Below, piece by piece: positions 1 to 13,120 of a DNA stretch of 64,000 bases. Source of the DNA: Isoetes taiwanensis (Eukaryota > Streptophyta > Lycopodiopsida > Isoetales > Isoetaceae); the NCBI GenBank assembly GCA_021234155.1, contig JAJEKV010000014.1, positions 13,318,494 to 13,382,493 of the forward strand, written 5' to 3'. A model generated the notes under the pieces. The model did not search any database, had not been told where the DNA came from, and saw nothing but the letters and a program-made list of their open reading frames with translations. Position numbers and translations under genes: made by a program. How positions within the stretch are numbered: position 1 is the stretch's first letter; each line of letters begins with the position of its first letter.

Positions 1-1650
1 TTGTTGTACTTCGTTCCGGTTACGTATTGCTAAACCTTTGGTGACCCGTAATAGAACAAATCGAACATTCCATAGTATCCGGCCATTTTGCATGAGAATC
101 GGTTTGCTATCATAGTGTCTGGCAGATCACGAGAATCCAGGGCTATTGCGCCGGTTTTGGCCTCACGAATATAGATCCATGTGGCCAACAATTATGCAAT
201 GGCCATGTAGCAGCAGCTTTTAGGCAAAACCATCGATTTCTATATGTTGCCTAAATCAATTTCCAAAGTACTTTGAATCAATTATCGAAATACCCATTTA
301 AAAGTTATTTTAAGATGATAACATTTACTATACTTTATATTTGATATACGGTTACTTCACATAGCCACTAAATGCAAAGGTGAACAGCTGTGTTCTTAGT
401 GAATATCCACCCAAAACCTGGTATTTGCAACCATGAACCATGGGACTTCGTTTTTCTGTAGTAAGCCAGAATTGCATTGTAAGCCAGAGTGCATTAGAAT
501 ACTTATGCAATGTGTTATCTGAAACTAAATCTCTAAAGTCTGCTCCTGCATCACCGACAAAACAATACTCATTATCAAGGTCCAAAAGTCTCATATAGTC
601 TTTCCCCAGGCAATGGTCAAGAGATAAAAAATTCCCTTTGCCATTTACCCTCGCCTTGTTCCCCATGCACCTCTCGTGCGTATTGGGTTGATAACAAAAT
701 ATGCAACATGATGTGCATGCATTCTAGATATAGCAAAAAGCAAAAAGTGCTAAAAGTAACAAGTGGCTAATATTACCCAAAACCACATGCATTACTGAAG
801 GTAAAGAAAGTTGCTTTTTAAGCCATTCTCTTTACAAAACCGTTTTAAGTTAAGGCAAATAAACCTGAGACACATGGGACCATAGGCAGACCCACATCTT
901 TACAAGTATGAGCTTCAAGTAGCATAAGCATATTGCTTATATCTCTAAAATATATTTTTTGTGTCCTTTACACAATGTGTGTGGAAACCAAGCATGTCTT
1001 TTTATAGATGTGTGTGTACATGTTTTTTGCATTTAAATATGGTGCTCTATTGCACCCATACAAAATAGTCCGAGTACACCATTGTTGAATTTTTATGCCA
1101 CAAGAAACAATGGCTTTCAACAGTATAAGAATTCAATTTGGTGGTTCAGGAATGGTCTCCAGTAGATCTTGGAAGCTTTGCAGGGGCTCAGACACTTATT
1201 TGGCTCTGGTAATTTGGGCATGTATGCAAGGGAGTTCAAGACCCTCAAAATGATTAGGAGGTTTCTACATCAACATCTGGCTCATATGTTTCCAATAACT
1301 CTCTAATGTGCAGAGCTTATCTTGTGGGGAGTCCAAGACCTCTCAAATGGAGAACTTCCCTAAATGTTCAACAAACTAATGTGTTCAACCGGCCAAAATA
1401 TTGTTTTGACCAAGTGTGTGTACATGTTTTTTGCACTTCAAGATATTGTTCTATTGCATCCATACAAGAAAACACGAGGAAGTGTAGTGCCATAAAATTA
1501 GGCCACCAAAGTAATAAAGGGAGCTATCCACACTCAAATATTGCAAACGATGTAAGTAGATACCAACATCTCGGTATAAGCTTCTAGAATCTTGTAACTA
1601 GCTCTTGTGTATAGCGTCTCCAGCACGGTATATATATTTGCCCATATATA
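1..1650. repeat. Direct repeat, copy A (partner at 3715-5360)
   Basis: This stretch matches 3715-5360 in the same orientation along nearly its whole length, with many small insertions and deletions. Landmarks shared by both copies are the stretch around 'gaacattccatagta' near the left end, 'cacctctcgtgc' near 670/4390, and 'tgtaactagctcttgt' near 1590/5320. The left end is cut by the window edge. No open frame of note lies inside. The pair could be two LTRs of a short non-autonomous element or a plain segmental duplication. I saw no primer-binding site or coding domain between them that would settle it. Confidence 0.75.
1007..1620. repeat. Subrepeat of about 400 bp inside copy A
   Basis: The segment starting near 1010 ('gtgtgtacatgttttttgca', then 'ctctattgcacccatacaa') recurs about 405 bp later near 1415 with the same order of words ('ttctattgcatccatacaag', then 'gccataaaattaggccacca'). 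A second pair, 'gggagttcaagacc' and 'ggggagtccaagacc', has similar spacing. The same two-unit structure is present in copy B. I see no coding content. Confidence 0.5.
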
Positions 1651-3714
1651 TATATAGCAACCTACCTCCTACGAGTATTGAGGGTCTAAAAAGTAGGTGT
1701 GTGCTAGGTAAGCCTTGAGGTACCTAGCATTATAGAGACCCTCTCGTTACTGTAAAAAACTAAAAGATAAATCCTGCTTGAATATTCATGTACCTTTATG
1801 GTCGTGCTCAAGTTCAAGACCTTAATTTTTAATGTTCATAAACCATAGAAATCCGTCATCATTCTGTGGCTAATACTTTTCATTTTGAAATTTCCCAATG
1901 CATTAGTAAATAGCAAACATGACCGTAAGTAGTAGCAAACGAAGTAATAGCCAATGTAGCGGTGCTTGACAGTAGCAAACAAGTATTATTAGCCAATGTA
2001 ACAGTGGGGCGGTGCCAATGGAAAACATATTCAATAAATCCACGAGAGGTGCAGCGTGTTCAATTAATTCGAGGTGGACTCAAAGGATGGGGTTCATATC
2101 CTTGAATATGATGATAGCAGATGTTTTAGGCATATATGCTTTCGCTTTGCCTAGGGTCTAATCTAGCCAAGTCCATGCTCCTAGCGGTCCTTAGGAAGCT
2201 AGAGAAATTACGTCACGGCACTACCCGGGCCCTAAACCAAATGGGTCCAACAAGGTACTAAAACCGAGCTCAATATTTGTCACATTTGTTCATTATTTTC
2301 ACATAAACAGAAGTTTTTCCTTTCAACATGCGACATTATTGAAAGTATATCTTTATAAACAAAAGTGTAGTAGAAATAAAAAATAGTTTACATTTCATTC
2401 TTTACCGAAGGTATGGTATAATACTTATCCAAGCCGATCCTTAATCCCTAGTGTTCACATTTCAGTATGTGCAAATATTCCATTCTTTTTTTAGTCAGCG
2501 GCTTCCCACGAAAAGCAAGGAGAACAATTGGAGGAGAGCAGTACACGCAATAATCATTTAAGCGTTAAGCGATAATCCGGTAGCAAGAACCAAAAGTACA
2601 TTAGGTCTCAGTTTATCAATCCTAGTGTATCCTTTGCTCTGGCTCGATATCCGAAAAGAAATGGATATAACATAAATGTTTTTCAAATTAATAAAATTTT
2701 GCACTTTCAGTTTGCCTATTTATACAACTAACATGTTTAGTGCATTCCATGTATAAACCTTATAGATTACATCAGTCCCCATAATAATTTCTAGTTTCCG
2801 ACAATTGCAAAATATTGTGTCTAAGTTTAAACCTAGACCATGTCTTGAAAAGGGCAATAAATATTTTCTTTCAGGAAGAACAAGCATGCAAATGCAAGGG
2901 AAGTTCATATATCGTAACTGGTATGCTCATGAGCATGAATGGTTTATGTCATTTTTATTTGTAGGGCATGTTCATGTGTAATCAGAGGTGCATGGGTGGC
3001 ATTGTGTTTTGATATGTGGCACTCCAGGTGTCTCCAGAGCTCCACGTTGTCAGTGTGAGGTTCAGGGTTGTTTCATTTTCTTTAGCCCACGACCTTCCAG
3101 AGGCGGCATGTGTGTATCGTCATGGTGGGCTGGCTGTGGTGAGAATAGCAAAAGGTTTTAGGCAATATATGCCTACATACGTGTTATTATGATCAATAAC
3201 AGTGGTAATCGACTCAAGCACGAATCTGCTGACTAGTTTTGCATTCACTAGTTTAGCTTCGTGGCTATGTCATCAGGTCGAGAAAATCTCTTGACTAAAG
3301 CAACGATAAATTAATGAGTCTAGACATACTGCCTTTATATGAGATGAAACCTAGTAGCCGGGCTTTTGGTGCGACCAAAACCTACACATACATGGCGGTT
3401 AAATTGTCTTGCTAAGAAACAGCCATGAGTATCGATAGGAGAACTGAGATGATAACAAACAAATGTGTTGGTTCTGCCATTTTAGCATCAAATAAATACG
3501 AAGAATAGAAAATACCTCATAGCATATCCAAGTTGCCATTCTGCAAACCGACCCTGACCTAATGTTGGCAATGGCAAGAAATATTAGCAATCTTCTTACA
3601 TCCCATCAATTTGTGATAGAACTAACAAATACAAGTATAGATCCGACATTTTATCGGTACCAGAAGCTGGTCAGGCATCTGGGGCATAAAGACACCAAGC
3701 CGATTTTGAGGAGC
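1651..3714. other. Spacer between the two direct-repeat copies
   Basis: AT-rich sequence of about 2 kb. I found no conserved protein motif on either strand and no long frame. If the flanking copies are LTRs, this would be the internal region of a non-autonomous element, but I saw no polypurine tract or tRNA-complementary site. A short (TA)n run at about 1630-1662 lies at the junction with copy A. Confidence 0.4.
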
Positions 3715-5360
3715 TAGGTAGATCCGGGATCTTTGAAACCCTTCAGGCGACCATGTCAGAACAAATCCGAACATTCCATAGTAATCAAACCATTTTTGCA
3801 TGAGAATCCAGGTTTGCTATCATAAATATCTGGCGGAATCTGCGTCGGAATCTAACCGCCCGGTTTGGCCTCTCGAATATAGATCCATGTGGCCAACAAT
3901 TGTACTATTGTCAGCCATGTAGCAGCAGCTTTAGGCAAAACCTAAATCGATTTCTATGTTGCCCTAAATCAATTTCCAAAGTACTTTGAATCAATTATCG
4001 AAATACCCATTTAAAAGTTATTTTTTAAAGTGCCCATTCTATAACTATATTTGTGCTACAGTTGCTTCACATGGCTGTCGAGGGTGAACTTGGCCCCAAT
4101 GTTCTTAGTGGAATATCCACCAAAGAGCGTGACAACCATGAACCATAGGACTTACGTTTTTCTAACCGTAAGCCAAATTGCATTAGCAAGCCAAATTGCA
4201 TTAAAGGCCACTGTGCCAGAAGTAATGATGTATACTAGGCTAGTCTCTAGAAGTCTCAACCATAGCATCTTGACAAAACAATACTCATTATCAAAGGTCC
4301 CAAAAGGTCTCACGTGTAGTCCAACACATGAGGCAATGGTGGTCAAGATAAAAATTCCCTTTGCCATTTTACCTCCTTGTTCCCCATGCACCTCTCGTGC
4401 ATGTGGTGAAATAACTTAAAAATATGCAACAAATGATGTGCATACATTCTAGATATAGCAAAGCAAAAGTGCTAAAGCAACAAATTGGCTAATGTGCAAA
4501 GCCACATGCATGCAGAAATAAAAAGAGATTCCAGCACCCCAGAAGCCATTCTTCTAAAACCGTTTTTAAGTTAAGGCAAATATAAACCTAAGACCACATG
4601 GGACCATAGGCAGACCCACATCTTTACAAGCAATATGTCGCTTCAAGTAGCATAAGCATATTGCTTATATCTACCACAAAATATATTTTTGTGTCCTTTA
4701 CACAATGACCAAACCAAGCATGTCTTTTTTATAAGTGTATTATTGTACATGTTTTTGCATTTAAATATGGTGCTCTATTGCCCATACAAGAAAATAGTCA
4801 AGGAGTACACCATTGTTAATTTTTTATGCCACCAAAACAATAGCTTTTCGTAGTATAAGGGGTTGAATTTGGTGGTTTAAAATAATGGATCGTGGAAGTA
4901 CTGGGCTTTACGAGGCTCCAGACACTGTTAGCTCTAGTAATTGAGCATATGCAAGGGAGTTCAAGACCATCAAAGCCGATGCGAGTTCCTCATCTTTGTA
5001 TCTGCTTCGTATGTTCCATTAAGCTCTCTAGTATTTTGAGCTTATCTTGTGAGTCCAAGACCTCTCAAATGATTAGAGCTTACTGAAATATTTATGTAGA
5101 GCTAATGTGTTTGGTAAGCCCAATGTGTTGTTTTTGACCAAGTGTGTGTATGTTTTACTGCTTGAGATATTGTTACATTGCATCCGTACAAGAAAAGTGA
5201 GAGTGAATTTGCCATATGAAATTAGGCCACCAATGCGATAAAGGCTAAAACTCTTGGTATTTTGAGCGATTAGTAGTGAAATGCAGCGTCTCCTGCAGTG
5301 GTATGAAACTTCCTGAAGTCTTTGTAACTAGCTCTTGTCTATTATGGCAAATCTCCAACT
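3715..5360. repeat. Direct repeat, copy B (partner at 1-1650)
   Basis: This is the second copy of the 1.65-kb direct repeat, colinear with copy A and differing by many short indels. It includes the same roughly 400-bp subrepeats ('gtgtgtatgttt' near 5145). It ends where a TA-rich tail begins. In copy A this tail is only about 30 bp, while here it has grown into the long (AT)n tract that follows. Confidence 0.75.
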
Positions 5361-5363
5361 TTG

Positions 5364-5662
<299 letters not shown>

Positions 5663-5699
5663 TCTCTCCTTATATTATATTATTATATGTTCTTATGTT

Positions 5700-6180
5700 T
5701 GTCCCGTTGGATCGACCCGAATAGGTCAGGGGATCGTGACTCCGCATCAGCTTTCTGGGATGGTATCCCTCTGACCCAGGATGGCTTGGGGTTGTCTGGA
5801 AGCCCTTATCAGACCGCGATCCCTACGGTCGGGTTGATCTGATCACGATGGTGGATCAGAGATCCTGACTCCGTGGCTTTGGGAGGCGTATCCTAAAGGC
5901 CCAGAGATGGGTTTAAGGTTTCTTATATAGACTATATGTAGCTTTGATCCTAGGGTCCATGTTGATTTGATCACGGTAATTCGTTAGAGTCTCTGGCTTT
6001 CAGTGGCTTAGCACATATCCTACGGTCCACATGGCTTTGGGAATTATATGTGTGAGATCCTCACGGCTCATATTGCTTTTATATGGTGAGAGATCTTGAT
6101 GCGTTGATCCAGTCCTAAGATCAAGAGCTCATATTGAATGCTAGGTCCCTTGAGAGAAAAAGCTTTTAAAAATTTTTTTA
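5700..6180. repeat. GATC-rich imperfect repeats
   Basis: Short phrases recur with variation over about 480 bp: 'gatcgtgactccg' and 'gatcctgactccg', 'ggctttgggagg' and 'ggctttgggaat', 'acggtcgggttgatctgatcacg' and 'catgttgatttgatcacgg'. The spacing is irregular, roughly 50-130 bp, so this looks like an old degenerate tandem array or an LTR interior. No coding frame is supported. Confidence 0.4.
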
Positions 6181-6186
6181 TGTTAT

Positions 6187-6246
6187 TGGAGGATTCGAAC
6201 CCTGGTCCTCAACCCTGACCCCCCTCTAACCACTAGACCAAGCATT
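6187..6246 (-). repeat. tRNA-like sequence, probable SINE head
   Basis: Read on the minus strand this has a textbook RNA polymerase III A box (TGGTCTAGTGG at 6230-6240) and B box (GGTTCGAATCC at 6191-6201), about 50 nt from end to end as in a tRNA. The D-stem pairs (TCTA with TAGA). The T-stem pairs only partly, the anticodon arm is poor, and no acceptor stem closes. It is therefore not a functional tRNA gene. A tRNA-derived SINE head or a decayed tRNA copy fits better. An A/T-rich run (about 6163-6185) follows on its 3' side. Confidence 0.55.
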
Positions 6247-6319
6247 AATTCAATGAATAATTTATGTTTCAAAATATACTTAAAGGTGCATTGCCATTAA
6301 GATCTAAAATGGCCTATAA

Positions 6320-7110
6320 TATTCTAGCTAGTTCAGGGCTCTAGAATGGAGGCTCTAGAAAGTTCTAGAATCTTCTAGAAAGTTCTAGAACACAAAAGAA
6401 AAGAATCTGAGTGGGGATCTAAGAAAATTCTTCAAGAAGTTCTAAATTGTTCTAATAAGTTTAGAATGTTCTAGAATGTAGGGGGAATCTCGGGAATGTA
6501 AGGGAAATCTAGGAAAATACTTCGAGAAAATTCTAGAATATATATTAGAAAGTCTTAGATGTTCGAAAGTCTTAAGAATGGTACAAAAAGTTCTAGAATC
6601 TAAAGGAATCAGAAAGAATCTATTAAGTTGTAAGAGAATCTTATAAAATGTAAGAGAGAATCTGAAAAAATGTTACAAGCTAAGGGAATCTCTTAAAATT
6701 TGGGGGATCTAAAGGGAATCTTCATACAAAATCTGTAAGATGTAAGAGAATCTTATAAAATGTAAGAGAATCTAGAAAAACTCTTACAAACTAAGAATCT
6801 CTTAAAATTTGGGGGATCTAAAGGAATCTTCATAAAATCTATAGGAATCTAAGAAAATGTTGATGAAATCTTAGAGTATGTAAGGGAATATTTATAGAAT
6901 CTCTTTGAATCTCGCCACTGTGTAAAAAGAGACCTAGGGCAATCTCATAAGATCTAAATGAATCTAAGGGGATCTTCTTAAAATCTTGAAAGAAAATCTA
7001 GGGAATCTTATAAAATTTAAGAGAACCTTGGTAGAGATCTTAGAGAACCTTGGTAGAATCAGAGAACCTTGGTAGAATGTTAGATAATCTATGAATTTTA
7101 GAGTATTTTC
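6320..7110. repeat. Degenerate short-motif array (TTCTAGAA / GAATCT)
   Basis: About 800 bp built from variants of two words. The palindrome TTCTAGAA or a close variant dominates the left part (6320-6600). GAATCTTATAAAATGTAAGA-like units dominate the right part (6600-7110). An internal unit of about 112 bp is present twice (from 6630 and from 6742), and 'gagaaccttggtaga' occurs three times (7021, 7043, 7062). No frame is conserved across units. Confidence 0.75.
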
Positions 7111-10100
7111 AAGAGATTCTTTTATAAGAACTTGCACGTAGGAACATGCTAAAATTGGAACAATGCTTGTGGAAGTAGGGCGTATTAATTTTCTTGTATA
7201 TATATATATATAAGATTATTGTGTATGTCTGTCTTGAACCCACCGCCCTGGAGTTAGGTGAGATTATATCACACCCGCGTGGGCATCATCTAAGCCCTTA
7301 GTATTAATGTGGTGTGGTTGCCTTCTCCCCATCCCGAGCAGTAGCCATGGCCATCCCTCTGCTAGCTAAGTCACGGGCTTGGAGTCACTATTATTAGGCT
7401 AGAACTTCGAGATGGTTTTCTTAGTTTAGAATTATTGTTTGTGTGGAGTGCTTGCCTCCTCTTGTGGGAAAAATATGGTTTGGGGCATTTTGAGCTCCGG
7501 CTATGGTGGATACAGTGATGGTGGAACAATGGACCCATTAGGTGTAGGCATAGGATCTAGAGCTCCCTTTATGCTGAACATGGTCGTTGAAGCAAAAGAG
7601 GATGTTCAGGCTTCGATCTTGCAACAACGGCTATGGCATATGATGGTGCAAAGGATTACCGATGCCGACGTAGTTCTTGCTTGAAAATTTTTAAGGGTTG
7701 CGGAAGCGGTAGAAGGATGCCATAGCAGTTATGTTGCCCCTCATTGCGAGCTATCATGATTTGACAAATGTAGCTGATGGCGGGGAGAAATACCTTAAGA
7801 AATCTATTTTAAGTTACTTGGGTGGAAGCGGTTGGAACTCCATCGGGTTGAAAAATTTGCAAACAATTTTTGCACTTTTGTTTCTCATTGTTTTGCTTTT
7901 TTAAAGACTTTTATTGCTGATCCCGGACATGTTGTTGATGTTTTGTATTGATCACAACTACTTGCATCGGATGTATAAGAGCCAGCAATTTTACGCACCA
8001 AATCGAGGTCCATTTGTCCATACGACAATGTTTTTCTCTTATAGAGTTTTTTGCTCTTAACCTTTGTATGATGCTTTTTCCTCTTTATGCTTTATCTTTT
8101 AGGTTTTTAACTTGAAAATCCACGAGATTATATGCATTTGAAGATTGAAATATGTAGCGTTTAGGCGGTGTAGAAGGTCAGTTGTTAGACATTTGCCATG
8201 CGAGGCCATACTATGATGTTGGGGGTGGGCTTTGGAAATATAGCATGCAAGATTGCAATTGTAAATTTTGCCTTTTCCATGATTTAAAACATGAGCGTCT
8301 TTTATATCGTAAGATTAATACGTTTTACGTATGTTGAGAAATTATCATGTTATCGACCCTAATTTTAGGCCATGTAGATTCAATCTAGATATTAGGCGGT
8401 GAAAGTATCATAGTTAGCAAGCTCTTCTATCACGAGGATGTTGAAGGCGTTTATCGTGTGCTAATCACGATTGGGGCGTTGTCGTGTGCTAGCTATGGCG
8501 GCGTCCACTGTTTATAACTCGGGCCATAACGGATCAATAAAGGAAGATGATAGATTCGAGGCTTTGTGAGCTCACGTGAGTTTTGGCGATTGGCTATGGC
8601 TATTAGAGCTTGCATTTAGGGATATAAGATTGTAGCAAAAGCGAGAAACTTGGATTATTAAGCCACGCCTTTACATGCGACTATGGTGCCGGACGCCTTG
8701 GCTCCTTTTCCATAAAATTGCGTTCAAGCGGCCTAATGGTTATAAGGGTTCTATTCGCGCATCTACATACTTTTGAGTCTTTGGCGGGATGCTTCTTCTT
8801 TGGTAGGCAACATGATCTAATCCGGAGGCATAAAGATATTTGCATCGTTAAATCCCGCCGGGGTATTTGCATGACTTTTCGGTGGCATGATCTTTGTTAG
8901 GTCTCTTTACTTTTCTTTGGAATACTTGAGGTTTGCATGACAAGCGGCCTTTAATACTATGCAACAACTCTAAATGCTGAGAGATGAGAGAAATCCGTGT
9001 ACGGTTGCTTTTAATAAAAGTTAGCAATAAAATGCTGAGAGTTGTGGTCTTTAAATGCTTGAATAGTTTGGCAATTGTAAGATCTTAACAGAAGGCTTTC
9101 TTGCTTTTGTATGTGTACAGGAGGGCACATCAATCTTGGAGGGCACATCAATCTTGCGGTTACTTTTGGCCTGTTTTTAGCAAGGAAGGTTTCTCTTACT
9201 TTCGGCCCATTTATTATTACATCATTGCTTTCCGGACCTTTAAGACAATTGTAGGTCTTGGGGTTGTCATTAGGTCTTATATACTGCTTTGCATCACTTG
9301 CTTTCCGGTTCCTCAGCGAAGCGACATAAATATTCATGTAAGTGATCTTTTAGTTCCCAATAACTTTGTGATAAAAAAATGTTCCTCAAATTTTAAGGGA
9401 TTTCTATCTTATCTGGAACTTAATGCAGTCTTGGTTTAGCATTCACATGTTTGCTTCAATTATCACATAAAGTCATTGAAATCGATGAGGTTTGTGAGTT
9501 TGGCAAGCGAGGAGGAAAATCAACATATCTTTGGTAACATATCTTTTGTGGGCGGGGAATAAGAGCGATGGAGAAAGCGAGTTTTGCATGTCTAATGGTG
9601 GAACCAGCATTATCTATCTTGCTTAACATTCAATAGGATTCTCCAATGTTTTGATATCGGTTGATCATTAACTACTTTCAATAGAATTACATCTTTTTAA
9701 AATTGAATACGTTGCCATGAAATGGAGGCCCGCGATTTTAAATGGGCATGTTTTAAATGGTAATTTCTCAATTAGTTGGGTGCATAAATACTTGATGTTT
9801 AGATGTTATGGCATTCAAAGGAGAGATAGGAGTTGGTTTATTAAAAAAGGAGCTAAGATTGATGCCATCCCTTGCGACAATATACCATATAATTATGCCT
9901 TCTTTTATTATTGACTCACATTTTAGAAAATGCCAATTTCATGTTGCAAATTTTGAATTGCTAAGTGAAGCAATTTTTACTCTTGGAACTCCCTCAACCA
10001 TGTTTTACTCTTGGGCCTTCCGCGAGACCATTCTGTAACAATCAAATTACCAAAAACTTAATACGACAAGAGAAATGTTTGCTTCTTACCTTACGGCATT

Positions 10101-10154
10101 GCCTCAGTCAACGATAACCATTTGAAATTTTTACATACCCTTCCAGAAATAAAG

Positions 10155-10290
10155 TAGATCTAACATAATGAAAACATATAAAAGAAAGGGTAGGGCAACT
10201 AAGATGGAGGAACAAAATATATGATTAAAGATAGATCTAACATAGTAATACAAGTACATAGAAAGTGTGGAGACAACTAACTAAGATGGA
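10155..10290. repeat. Two-copy tandem repeat, about 75 bp
   Basis: 'agatctaacata' begins units near 10157 and 10232, and each unit ends with 'aactaagatggagg' about 50-60 bp later. The units differ by small indels. Confidence 0.5.
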
Positions 10291-10505
10291 GGGTCCTTAC
10301 ACAACTCAAAGACATAATCAATGGCTTAAATGGACAAAATCCTCAACATTCTATTTACAAGCCACAACATCGCGCGAACAAGAATGATGCTCCGTCCATA
10401 AACCCACAATGATGCCCTCCACCCAAAACAAATAGTATAAGCTGGAATGCCCGTAACATTTACATGGTCCCAACATTTTGCGGGTACCCCATGATCCCAA
10501 CAATG

Positions 10506-10610
10506 TTGGGCACCTAACATATACAATCTATGATATGAAGCTTTGCTACAATTGATTGGGCACCTAACTATACAATCTATGATGTGAAGCTTTGTTACAA
10601 TTGGTCCAAC
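10506..10610. repeat. Two-copy tandem repeat, about 52 bp
   Basis: 'gggcacctaac', 'tacaatctatgat' and 'gtgaagctttg' or its variant recur in the same order in two adjacent units, with only a few substitutions between them. Confidence 0.75.
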
Positions 10611-12399
10611 TCACATGAGAATCAAAAGCGGCTACATCTTTGTTTTCACTCTATAGTGTTACAAAATTCACAAGCTTAGCATTCTCTATATAAACCACAT
10701 TCGTAGTAAATAGCTTTCATATTGTAGACATTGAAAATTGTATATTAAGAAATTGGGCTTCAAATGCTAGCAGCGTGCGATCCATCAAAGTTCTCCGGTT
10801 ATAGCAGCTATGTAACACACATCACAATGCTTTTGCATAAAAAGGCTTACAAAGAGGCTTTCACGATGCCTATAACTTCACACCATCCCAGCAGGTTTAG
10901 GATGATGAGCCTGCGTAATCAAAGCAAAGAAGCGGATCTAAAAAAATGAACAATTGCCCTATGCTAGGCATAGATTAATACTACTGCAGCTTTTCTCATT
11001 GCGTGAAAACATTTACATGCTTCCAACTTTTGCTTAACTTAGCGGCTGGAAACATTGTTACTAGTGTCCTAATAAGACTACTTTAGCCAATGTACCCAGT
11101 GAGCTAATGTGATTATTTTTTATCTCGAATCTATATATATATATTTTTTTTATAACAACCTATTCAATTGTTTTAGGGATATATAGTTTATGGTTTCAAG
11201 AATTGCTATTTTCACATCCATATCAAATCCCCCCACACTCCCTGGTATTTTGCTACATATTGTAAGCAAAGGGTTGAGAGTATTCAACAATTTTTTTCTT
11301 GGTGTGAACGGCTTCGACAGGCATGGTCTTTGTTGTTAACCCTATTTGGCACGTCTCAATCTAGCTAGCAAATTCTGCTCGCTATCTATCCTTATGCATA
11401 GCACAAATGGCGGAAAACAAGCTTTTCGTCTTGCGTGTGGCTAGCTTTTATGGTCGATTTGGAAGAGAAAGAGACTGTTTTAAGAATAGAATAGAATAGA
11501 ATAGAGAATATATTTTGTAGTCCACGCGGAGACAAGCGGCCTATGGGACCCAAAAGTACAAAGAGAGGCGGTATTACTACGAGGATTAAAACCCGCCCGA
11601 AGGGTACGGAGAAAAACCTTGGTAGCAATAAGGATCTTTACGACATCTTGCGGTTATAGCACATAATCACAAGCACGGTGAGGTTAATGTGTCGGATAGG
11701 GGGCATGGCGGGTCAGCATCCGGTACCTCGTTCGATCCCAACAAACCTCGGTAGTGCTCAATAGCTCGTACAAGGCACGATGGGGCTAACTAGCAGAGAC
11801 ATCACAGAGGCGGGATGGCCGCTTTCGTCTGTGACAGTGACACGGAGGCGTGACTTTCATCCTCAATGAAATACGGTGGCTGACGGACTCTGTCCTCGGC
11901 TCGAATCCATCTCCACTGTCTCAATGCGGTGGTGTGCACTGTCGCGAATGGAAGCAATCACCTAGCGGCTTTTCACTTCGTTGAATGGAGTGCGAGAATA
12001 GTGGTGTGGGCCTAAAGTGAGCATGGGATTAACACCATCGATAGTGCCACCTTTCCCGACGTATGGCCGGAGACGCAAAAATTAAAGCTTGGCCATGAAA
12101 TAGCATCCAGAATCTTTAGCCTTCAAGACGGTAGCGTTCCTTCGGTGTAAGGCAGTAGCGTTCGCCGGTTAATGCAGCGGGTCACATCATTGATACACGC
12201 ATTCCATGGCGAACCAGGCTTGCCCGTCTTTCAATGACTTTAGTCATTGCGGGCCCATCGCCCAACGCCAAAGCAGGTTTAGGCGGGGCTTCATCCATAG
12301 CCACCACCCAACAAAGGTAAATAATGTGGCGTTCAGTAGCAGCCCTGTTGTTATGGAAGGAAGCGTCTCTTGGGCAAAGATCGATATGGGGTAGTTTCA

Positions 12400-13120
12400 C
12401 TCCCAATGCCGGACCAAGAAGCCTTGCGTGGTAGCCTAGATCGTTCAAGTGGTGGGGATATCCACTTTGGCCCACACTTCTGCCCCATAGAGGACGGTTC
12501 AACCAAAGATAGAACGGTAGTGACCCAATACATCTGGCTACGCGCTATACATTTATTGTTTTGCATTGCATCTGAGGACTCCGGCTACGGTGACCAGTAA
12601 CGATGGATGCATCGATTATTATTGGTAGTAGAAAACTCAATGCCCAAATGCTTATAAAGGCTGAGCCACCCTCCACTACACGCACGGTAAGTGAATGAGA
12701 AAGGCGATGGGTGCCGGGATGATGGGACCAGCAGCACCCAGCAATGTAGCCAAGTTAACTCTCATGTCGATGAATTGGCGAGAAAGTAGGTGGCGTTACA
12801 TGTCCTCTGAGGGTATATCTTGGCAGTCCAACATGTGCGACATATATGAGTTGCGGATTGTGGTGCATCAATGCGTACTAACTCAGCTAGCCATTCTTCT
12901 AAGGCTGGTCAATGTACAAGCGAAGGCGTCGGGGATAGAGGGCAATACGGCGCGCCCGATGCTACTAACAACGGGCTCCAGAGCGATTATTGAGCGGTAG
13001 ACGGCTTCGTATGATCATTATATAGCATTCTGCACCGTCGGCGGGGTCCCTAGCTGTCTCAATCGTCCCACAACTTATCCGAGCCTTTGTGTCAAAGGCA
13101 ACTGCGAAATCCACAAAGCG
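12400..13120 (-). pseudogene. LINE reverse transcriptase and post-RT block, broken
   Basis: On the minus strand FVDFAVAFDTKARI (about 13118-13077) matches RT block A (FVDF-KAFDTV-R), whose first Asp binds the catalytic metal. VLYGAEVWAKVDIP (12495-12451) is the conserved block after the thumb, and it is followed by a degraded 'FL-RHLG-KT-TPY-IL-ET' stretch. I did not find the YxDD block intact. Multiple frame changes show the copy is dead, or its sequence is noisy. Confidence 0.7.

Larger units (their letters stand above)
7111..11480. other. Unrecognised spacer, about 4.4 kb
   Basis: No protein family was recognised on either strand; the short frames here (for example 7439-7684 and 9101-9439) lack conserved motifs. 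Small local duplications occur: a 19-bp word twice at 9119-9158, about 75-bp units at 10155-10290, and about 52-bp units at 10506-10610. It is probably old intergenic repeat material. Confidence 0.4.

Noticed and set aside
6320-7110. Array considered as a CRISPR
   Set aside because: Repeats are irregular with no uniform spacers, and the host is a plant nucleus.
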